A DNA stretch of 64,000 nt from Cryptomeria japonica. Taxonomy: Eukaryota; Streptophyta; Pinopsida; Cupressales; Cupressaceae. The translations under genes were made by a program, and so were the position numbers. The stretch's first letter is position 1. Each line of letters begins with the position of its first letter. Positions 56,397 through 64,000 of this stretch are shown piece by piece. The notes under the pieces were generated by a model. It searched no databases. It saw only the letters and a list, made by a program, of their open reading frames with translations, and was not told the origin of the DNA. The stretch is taken from the NCBI RefSeq assembly GCF_030272615.1, contig NC_081414.1:781918119-781982118 (forward strand), written 5' to 3'.

Positions 56397-57180
56397 ATGT
56401 AAAGTCAAAAATTACATACCCCTTTGCAATTCCACCTACACTTTTGTAGCCACTTTAGTGTCTATTCCCCTAGCATTTGGGTAGGCTCATTTTATCCCTT
56501 GCATTAGGCTTTTCCCTCTCAGGATGCTTAAGACCCCCTTCGAAATGCTATCCTTCACCTTTTGTTTCATGTTAGCCACATGTTTTTCTTACCACTTGTC
56601 ATCTTTGATCATGATTTGTCTAGACACTATCACACTACATGGATGTCCTCACACCATAGATTCATCCCTCAATGTCTTAACGTTCAAATATTGATTCTAT
56701 GTATTTTGACACTTTTCACCTATCTTGGTTGGTAGAAATAGTTCATAATCTTTCGAAATGTCTCGACAATCTTCTTTTTCCCTCCTCTTCTCTCTTTTAA
56801 ATATTTATTTTCTCTTCTTTCAATCTCTTTGGTTCCTCCATACAATCTCTCTAGTTCTTTGGCTCTTGGTTCTCTCAAGAAGATCTCTCATTCTTTGGGC
56901 TCTCATAGCTTTCTCTTGCTCTTTCTTTCTTGCTATAGTAGTCTCTATTTTGTTACAACACTCTTAAGCTCTCATAATAATATTTTGCAACTCTCTTGGA
57001 TTTATCAAGCCTCTTTGGTAATATCTTTCTATAATTTTATCTATCTCATTTTTTAGCATCTTGGTATTTATCACATTCCCTACCTATTTGTTCATTTTCT
57101 CATTCTTTAGCAATTTTTATTTTTATCTATCTATCTATCTAGGTTGCCGGGGAAGGTAGAAACACCAAAACGGTGGTTTG
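56397..57180 (+). repeat. Tat-like LTR, plus orientation (partial)
   Basis: Starts TGTAAAGTCAAAAATTACATACC after the PPT, cf. TGTAGCATCGTAAATTGTACGC of the complete Tat element; contains ggaaggtagaaacaccaaaacggtggtttgag (57150-57181), comparable with 26807-26841. The right end is not resolved. Open frames within (e.g. 56758-57056) are T-rich artefacts. Confidence 0.55.
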
Positions 57181-58436
57181 AGATTAAGGATTGAATTAAG
57201 GAAATGTAATGGTGGTAAAAAAGGAAGATGGAGAAATCAAGAGGAAATCATTTCTCTCCTCGAGAGGGGTGAAAGTTTCACACAAGATTCTCCTCAACCT
57301 TTCATGCCCATTACATTTAAAGGAGGGGGGAATTCACTAGATCCAATATCAATAGGAAGAGATTGAATACTAAATGAATTTACAATGGATTCAGAAAGTG
57401 AAAGTAACCCTCCTTTAGAATGGATAAGTTGAATTACGCAATTTAAGACTAGGTGTAAATATGACAAAGAAATGGTTATAACTTGAGATAGAAATGTGGG
57501 ATGAAGTTGTGCACCTGGAAATAGCAATAAGATGTCAAGAAAAAGCTCCCCTTCAAATTTCAGTGAAAGTTGTCAGGACCACATTGAAAGTGCACACAGT
57601 CCTCTAAAAAATCCATGTGATGAAAAGGGTTTTTCTGCCTCTGAAAATGAAGTCCAAATCTACATATACAATTGCGCACCTACAACCTACATACATAAAA
57701 GATAGAAAATGTTGTTGGGATTGGGGGTTTGCCTTTAGGTCAAACCCCAGTTTTGGAATTGACCAAATGATGAAAAGTACTTGCAAGTAATGAAAGTAAA
57801 TGATTGAAATGGAATTCACCTCTAGAGAGGGTACAATTAAAATGTAGATAGAGTTGTTTGAAGGATATGCATAATTGAATATCAAAAGGGACCTCCACTT
57901 CAATGGTTGAATCCTTGACTTGAATGCAACACATAACCTTGAAAGGAGACTTGAGAATGCTCAATGCTTCAAAGGAATGCTTGGTTGATTTCACTTAGGA
58001 TCGCAATTATGTATGCCCATTGAACTTATATTATATATCTATATAAATAGGAGAGAGTAATACATCTTATATATTCACCAATTAGGGTTAATTGACTAAT
58101 TTTTTGTTATAGGCCGACATAGGGAAACTTTCCTCTCTTATCAAATGCAAAGCCCAATGTAAAGCTGGATCAGAAGGGGCCCAAAATAGGGAAAGGATAG
58201 GGGCACCACACCCCTATCCTAGGGGGGAGAGGGGCACCATTCCCCTACCCTACCCTAATTAATGACAAGAAGCAATAGAGGAGAGTGCGGGGTGCGGGGA
58301 GATGCAAGCTTCAGGCAATGTGAGCATGTCTTGGGTCTCCATTTAGGATTAGGGATTCATCTCACCAATGTGAAGAACAAAATATGGTTGAAAATTATAA
58401 GGTTACAATTTTAAAATGCTACATTTAGCACCCACT
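57181..58436 (-). repeat. Tat-like LTR, minus orientation (boundary unresolved)
   Basis: In the minus sense it starts TGTAGCATTTTAAAATTG at about 58425, right after CCTGCTAAAGTGGGTGCTAAA (58427-58447). It holds a 10-bp-class hairpin (ggggtttgcc...ggtcaaacccc, 57723-57748) and direct repeats of a caccccccta phrase at 58200-58250. No protein. Confidence 0.5.
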
Positions 58437-58672
58437 TTAGCAGGAGTATAAGCGTATGCCAATACTTCTGGGAAAGTACAAGGAAACAAGATTGAAAGAC
58501 TTTCACCACATCAAGGAGGCAAGATACACCAAGCCCCTACTGGAATTAGGATCTTATGACATCAATTGACAAAGTAAAAGGGAATATCAAGAGGGAAGGA
58601 TCATGACTGCAAGTAGCAAGGTTCCTCACACTATGAGTCATGAAAAGAAAGGATACCAAAAATTACAAAGCA

Positions 58673-58709
58673 AAGCCAAGTTCATGAAGAAAATTTGAGT
58701 ATAAAGAAG
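58673..58709. repeat. 37-bp direct repeat, left copy, flanking element D
   Basis: Identical to 62164-62200 over 37 bp (36 if the terminal A of the LTR is not counted). Much longer than an LTR-integrase TSD. Confidence 0.92.
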
Positions 58710-60756
58710 AAACATCAAAGAAGAAAGGCAAAGTAGTAATCACAAAGCCCAAACCTAAAACTGCAGTGTTCACAAGGAAAACCAGAAGAGGGCAGAAAGA
58801 AAGTGAAATTCTATTCAGGAGACCCCCTCCTACCTTCGAAGAAAAATTGAAGCAGTTGGAACAAGGATCTGGCATGGCTAACTTCAAGGCACTGAGGTAT
58901 GAAAACAGATCAGATGCAGAAAAGATGCAGATTGAGGAGCTTTTACTGAATAAAATGGGAAAATGGAAATATACCCCAGATGATATCAGCTCTCAAATTC
59001 CAAATGAGCTTCTAGTCAGGATTAGACCAAGATGGACTTCAGCAGTGCAAACTATCAAAGACATTTATGCACAAACCTTAAAACAGTTGTTACCGAACCT
59101 GACATATAAAGAAGTAAAAGAGGCATTAAAGAAGAATGAACACCAAATGACACTTAGGTTTCATACCTTCTTAGTTCTCTCCAAGCAGATAGAAGCAATA
59201 GTAAATAATGCCACAATTGTGTGGAAAAGGATATATAATCTGCCAATGCCATCTGACCCCACGGTAACAACTGAGGGTGAAAAAGAAGAAAAAGAAGAGG
59301 ATGAAGAGGAGAAGGAAAAAGAAGAAGCAACTGAGGAAGAAGGAGACACGGTAATCATAAGTGAAGAAGAAGGTGACACAGTGATAATAGGTGATGAAGA
59401 AGATGATCCTGAACAGGTAGCAGCAAAATTCATTGCATCTCTTCCTCACTCACCACAGAAAGGCATTGCATCATCAGCTTCAGCCAGCAGCACAGTAGCT
59501 ACATCAATGCTCAATCCTTGCCAATCACCTCTCAGCTCCAGACTCCAATAGTTACCTCATCCATCGAGCTGCAGAGCATGTCATTATCTATCGGGATGCA
59601 GAGTGTTGCTTCTACCGAGCAACAAGTGATTTCTTCAGTCACCGAGATCACAACTTCTCCTGCAGCATGTATAGTAAGTTTTGCAACCTCTCCAGTTTTG
59701 ACACATTCTTTTGCACCTATCAGCACTCCTGTATGTACATCAATTTTGGAAACAGTCGGTACATCCATGAGTCTTCCTATTCCAGTTATAACAGCTAGTC
59801 CAACCTTATCAACCATTGAAACTACATCAAAAGATAAGGAAGTAAGCACAGAAGTAATACAAAAGACACCTTTAAAACTTCTGCTTACCGACAAGGCTAT
59901 AGAGGAAGATATAGATCTGGATAAAGAGATTGTCATACCACAAATAGACCTCAATACTGCATCAATTGATGAAATGAGATTGATCAGCCAAATGTTAGAA
60001 TAGAAAGCAAAACAAAAACAATTAAGAAGTGAGAGAGACAGGGAATTCAACATCATAAATGGTGCAAAGACCATTCTTACAGATGCCTTAGGCATAAAAG
60101 TTGATCCCTCTCAACACATTTTGCTACAACTCGAAGAGGCTATGAATAGATTCAATGAGGACTCATCAGGAGAAGAGAAACTGATAGAAAGAACCGAGAA
60201 GAAATTTGATAACAAGGTGCTTGAGCACATTGCTCAGCAGATAGCAATAAAACAAGTAGAATTGACCACTATTTTGGCCAAGTTAGAAAATTCTTTCAAT
60301 AATGTAACTTCATTCTTTGCAAAGTTATGTGATGTCACCAAGTTCACAAAAGGAATCAGAGATCAACTGAAGAAAGTTGATGATGATCTGAAAGCAAGTG
60401 CACGACAATTGCAGCTTGACCCCAGCTCAAGCTCAACTCACCATTCAAAAATCAGAGTCCTATCAGATAAGCAATCAGAATTGCTTAGGGAAGATGCAAG
60501 GATCCGGTCTACACTGTTAGATATTCAGAATATGATCCTTCCTAACATGGATACAATGCAGAAACACATTACACATTCCAAAACATTGATCCATGATAAC
60601 AGTTTTTCAGTTGCAGAGCATGTAATTGAACTATCCGCCAAAGTTCAAGTTGCATTGTCTATTTGCACAATTTTGCAAGAAAATTGGGATAAGACCTTGG
60701 CTCATATCAAACAGGTACACTCAAAGTTTATCTCACGCTTTAATATCTCTATTTGA
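58710..60756 (+). pseudogene. X-ORF of element D (N-terminally truncated)
   Basis: Open from the left breakpoint (ETSKKKGKVVITKPKPK). The block DAEKMQIEELLLNKMGKW, YTPDDISSQIPNELLVRI, RPRWTSAVQTIK matches element A 17600-17760. Next a Glu-rich stretch with two near-identical EEEGDTVII repeats (about 59335-59400), a Ser/Thr-rich linker (59460-59820), a short helix and a long helical C-terminus (60121-60750) ending LQENWDKTLAHIKQVHSKF, comparable to WEFSLQDAKENLKDIF of element A. One frameshift between 59460 and 59518 and one TAG at 60001. It is the least damaged C-terminal half of the three. Confidence 0.75.
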
Positions 60757-60768
60757 GTTTGGCATTAT

Positions 60769-61009
60769 TGTCAAAAAGGGGGAGAATATAGAACATATTA
60801 TTTGAGACAAGGGGAGAATGTAAATAACAATTGGTATAGAGATAAGAATATAGAATCATATGTATATTCTATGGGGGAGTTATGTACAGTGAGATATACA
60901 GGTATATACAGCAATCTACAATTGGTATCAATTTTGATGAATCAAGTCAGCATGACAGATTCATTTTTGTCTCATAAGTGTTTTTGTCACTAATGCCAAA
61001 GGGGGAGAT
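60769..61009 (+). promoter_or_regulatory. Polypurine tracts of element D
   Basis: attgtcaaaaagggggagaa (60767-60786), acaaggggagaatg (about 60807-60820) and taatgccaaagggggagat (60991-61009), the last next to the LTR. Same motif and same multiplicity as in elements A and C. Confidence 0.8.
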
Positions 61010-62164
61010 TGTTGGAATAATGATATATTTGTCATTAGTAAATAACACTCAGTGAAAACACTTATTCGATTTTGAATGCTTACCGAGCTCATCACTCAGT
61101 CCACAACCTATACCGAGCATTTGGTAAAGCTTACCGATTAAACAGTTCATACCGAGCAGTAAGACTATTACCGAGCATATGAGACAAACAGCAGTAACCG
61201 AGAAGTCAGTTCTTACCGAGTTACCAGTGGTTACCGAGTGACACTATATCTACCGAGTTCCAAGCTACACTTCGGGACTAGTATGGACCGAGCTTCTACT
61301 CTTACCGAGAGCATGACGATGCCGAGTACTGTAGTGGATGCTGTGTATCAGAAGATCACCGAGCCAGCTTGAGGAACCGAGTATCTACCGACTCAGTAAT
61401 ATTTTGTTCACCTATGTAAGGCCGACTTATGAATGAGTTTGTGTTATTAATTTGTATGAGGCCGACTTTATGAAATGTAAATGTAATTATGGACGGTATA
61501 TATGTGATGTATTATACCATCTGTAATTGAGAATATAAAAAAATGTATGTAAGATATATGAATATGCGAAATTAGAAAGAGCAGAGCAGAAAGTGCATTA
61601 AGGCAGCAGATCAGAACGTTTTCGCAGAGTCAGTAAAGGAGCAGAATCGACATATCTATCTCAGAAGGAGATCAATACTCAACAGATCTTATCAGCAATA
61701 AAGTTGTAAGTCAAGATCTACTATTTCATCCTAACAGTTGAATCAGTTTGTAAATCCTTTTACCGGGTAGACTTAACAGTCTTTTGTAAATCTCTTAACC
61801 GAGTGCATACTTCATTGTATGTCTGTAAATCCTCTAACAAGGTGGACCTAGCAGTCCGAATTTGCTTCTAACAGGACAGATCATCAGAAGTGATCATTGT
61901 AAGCCTTAACCGGCCAACTTTTACTGCAGTACCAAAGTTTTGTGGGTACCATCCCCACCCCAGTTTTACTTTCTATTTGGAAGGTTTCTGGGTCACCAAA
62001 TCTTTGTGTTAAGTATTGTGAATGATTATACTTTCATGCATACAGTAGATTAAATGAATGAATGGTTTAATATATGCAAGTGCAGAAATGAATTAAAAGT
62101 TTTAAGTGTTACTGATTCACCCCTCCCCTCTCAGTAACTTGGTTAGTCCTGAATATTTCCAACA
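61010..62164 (+). repeat. 3' LTR of element D
   Basis: TGTTGGAATAATG...ATATTTCCAACA, 8-bp terminal inverted repeat TGTTGGAA, 1,155 bp. 61080-61400 carries about 15-20 copies of taccgag/accgag. Late part: 'aaatcctxTAACxGGGTGG'-like phrases shared with the element A LTR. Confidence 0.88.
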
Positions 62165-62200
62165 AGCCAAGTTCATGAAGAAAATTTGAGTATAAAGAAG
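62164..62200. repeat. 37-bp direct repeat, right copy
   Basis: Identical to 58673-58709; its first base is shared with the LTR end. Confidence 0.92.
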
Positions 62201-63153
62201 GAAAATATGAGTGGAGTGTATGCCCCCACATTAAAGCGATCACACATGCCTTATCGGGAGTGATTTCTTTAAGGTAGGATACACCCAAGAAAGAGAAAGA
62301 GAGAGCACATTATTGCAAGGAGTTAACCCCAATCGAGGAATAAATCCAAGGATAATGAAAACAAAACACAAAGGATGAGGTAGTTTCTCTTTCCTCAAAG
62401 TCACTATGCTATATGATAACTCATGTATGTCATATGTATATGTAAATAGAATAGTCATCATTCTTCAAAGAAGGGAAACTACCATGGAAGAAAGGGAATA
62501 GAAGTTGTCTTTTGAGTCAACATTAAAGAGACCAAAAGAGATCTCAATGCTTTGCATCATCCTCAAGTAGATATTACTAGGGAACATAGAAGAATAAGGA
62601 TATACATAGAAGAATAATTACAAAAGAGAAAGAAAAGAAAGAGAGGTAGAGGAACTACGGTGCTAATGTAGCTAGTCTAGCACGTCATCCACCTCTCGAT
62701 CTTGTTGGTCACTATTTCAGAAAGGCAGGAAACACGCTAGAGGAGTGACGTCGAGCACAGTAGATGGAGCTATCACAAGATCCAAACATGGAGCTAGGAT
62801 TATGGCTTTTCAAAATTATGCAAATAAATGTTTGTCCACATCAACATATTCATTGTCACTATTAGAAGCAGTAGGAGTTGTATTGCCATCATGAATAACA
62901 TTTTCACCTAGTTGTTTATCAAGATTTATAGAAAGAGGAGCGTGAACATGAATAGGAGTACAACCATCACATATTTTTGTAACTTATAATTTGGAGATGT
63001 AGGTTTAACATCTTGTTTAGGAGAAAAGGGAATCATGTCAACTATTGGAGTTTTGAGAGATTGAATGTTTTGAGGCACAACTTCACGAGATCGAGCATGA
63101 TAATTTCATCAATTCTCTCTCGCACAACGATTTCGTTGAGTCTTAGCAGAAGA
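62201..63153 (-). other. Non-coding part of the Tat-like remnant
   Basis: No supported gene; minus-strand translations are full of stops. Purine-rich on the plus strand. It connects the protease region with the 3' end. Confidence 0.5.
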
Positions 63154-63987
63154 CTAAGAAAGAGGAGGAATATTTTCATCTTTGGTAGTTAGAGGGTTAG
63201 GTTGAGGTCTTTTAGGTTGGACAAGAGGAGAGGTAGGTCTCTTCTCTCTATAAGAGCAAGGAGGTGGAATTGCACCATATAAAGGAGGAATGTTTGGTGC
63301 AGGAAGGAGACTAGGTCCATCATGAGGAGGAGGTACAGGTCTAACCTTAGGAGGAATATTGTTGTTCTTCTTAGGAGAAGGTATAGTTTCATCCATAGGA
63401 AGAGGTTGGGAATCTCCTTTAGGAGGAAGATTAGTTCTATCTATCAAGGGAAGAACCTCATCTTCAAGAAGGATGGGAATATCAATTGTTGGAGTTCTAG
63501 GTTGGCTCAATGATAGGATCATGTCTTTCTTCCACTTTTGATAAGATTGAAAGAGAGAATCGCTTCTTGGTGGAAGATATTGAAATTGTCTAGGCCAAAA
63601 GAAATCAATAGGAACACCCAAGCTTCTTTCAGCTAGTCGAAATAAGCTATGGTTAACATTTATGATTTCTCCATTATGGGGAAATTTCAAACAATTATGG
63701 ATTGGAAAAGCAATAGCCTTCATGGTTGATAGCCAATGGTAGCCCAACTTCACATGAAATTGCTCAGAGGAAGGAATGATAAAAAATTTGACATCCACAG
63801 ATTTAGTGTGAACCTCAATAGGAAGTGTAATAGAACCAATGGTAGGACAAGATAATTCATCAAATAACTTAATGACCACAATAGTATCATCATAGATTCG
63901 TTTATGCAAACATAGAGTGAAAAGATTCTCCTCAGTGATAACATTAACCATGCAAGAGGGATCTATAAGCACACCATGACAAGGCAT
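63154..63987 (-). pseudogene. Tat-like aspartic protease region with proline-rich tail
   Basis: GVLIDPSCMVNVITEENL aligns with the protease start of Tat elements (relatives VLIDGGSALNV; the complete element here VDNGSGLNVCS), but the D-x-G triad reads DPS, so it is probably inactive. SEQFHVKLGYHWLSTMKAI corresponds to LLLGRPWIHxMxAV. After about residue 140 comes a low-complexity tail rich in PP/IPP. The 277-codon frame is unbroken, which is unusual for this window; the upstream part leaves the window. Confidence 0.7.
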
Positions 63988-64000
63988 GTCTTAAATCTTT

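Larger units (their letters stand above)
58710..62164 (+). mobile_element. Element D: 5'-truncated third member of the X-ORF family
   Basis: Begins abruptly inside X-ORF coding sequence and ends with a complete 3' LTR (61010-62164). No 5' LTR, PBS or gag. Flanked by a 37-bp direct repeat. It lies in the 3' untranslated region of the minus-strand Tat-like remnant. Confidence 0.82.
58437..64000 (-). mobile_element. Tat-like gypsy remnant, minus strand, interrupted by element D
   Basis: PPT and LTR at its lower end, a Tat-type protease region at 63154-63987, and 3' untranslated sequence in between with the tgggggcat phrase (62224-62232 minus) seen in its relatives. RT, RNase H and integrase are missing, so either a deletion removed them or this is a non-autonomous lineage. 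The 5' end is outside the window. Confidence 0.6.

Noticed and set aside
59161-59449. Minus-strand Ser/Phe-rich frames
   Set aside because: Antisense shadow of the Glu/Lys-rich stretch in X-ORF of element D.
58673-62200. Reading the 37-bp repeat as a normal LINE-type TSD
   Set aside because: The inserted sequence ends in an exact LTR terminus and has no poly(A) tail, so ordinary target-primed LINE mobilisation does not fit well.

Overview
The window is repeat-dense plant nuclear DNA with no host gene, rRNA, tRNA or CRISPR array that I can support. Almost everything belongs to LTR retrotransposons (Ty3/gypsy chromoviruses, Tat-type gypsy, Copia/Sirevirus-like elements) and one L1-type LINE. 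Terminal repeats, primer binding sites, 5-bp target site duplications (TSDs) and reading frames that close up once an insertion is removed allow most of it to be resolved. The dual RNase H gypsy element, the antisense plant-mobile-domain gene and the old, deeply nested repeats fit a large-genome seed plant. A conifer or other gymnosperm is possible, but the sequence alone does not prove it.

Layout. A degenerate L1-type LINE on the minus strand (20827-23568 plus 53284-about 54170) is the oldest recognisable layer. Its left part is cut by element A (1-20826, plus strand), a Sirevirus-like element without pol. Element A is itself split by a chromovirus (1718-14029, TSD AAGGA) and by a small Copia-type LARD (14484-17342, TSD ATCTT). 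The chromovirus carries a 4.4-kb solo-LTR-like insertion in its reverse transcriptase (5622-10068, TSD TTGAT). The right part of the LINE is cut inside its ORF1 zinc knuckle by a second chromovirus (23569-53283, minus). That chromovirus hosts three insertions: a solo LTR in integrase (25456-39354, TSD AAATC) that contains a complete Tat-type element (25854-38571); a gag-only element in RT (40504-44745, TSD CAACA); and element C in gag (46027-51715, TSD TTACA), a second pol-less Sirevirus-like element. From about 54.2 kb to the end lie two Tat-like gypsy remnants, tail to tail. The right-hand one is interrupted by element D (58710-62164), a 5'-truncated third member of the A/C family flanked by unusual 37-bp direct repeats.

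Most interesting content. Elements A, C and D share a long protein of unknown function (called X-ORF here; about 800 codons in C, about 1,180 in A). It occupies the place of pol, between a gag-like zinc-knuckle protein and the 3' LTR. It has a conserved N-terminal domain, a charged middle and coiled-coil C-terminal regions. The Tat-type element has intact catalytic residues in a second RNase H and carries, antisense between integrase and the 3' LTR, a spliced gene for a plant mobile domain (PMD) protein with clear splice sites. All coding regions are decayed, and many stops are TAG at positions where relatives have Q or W, as expected for long-term cytosine methylation. Percent identities, ages and exact lineage names need alignments that I could not run.
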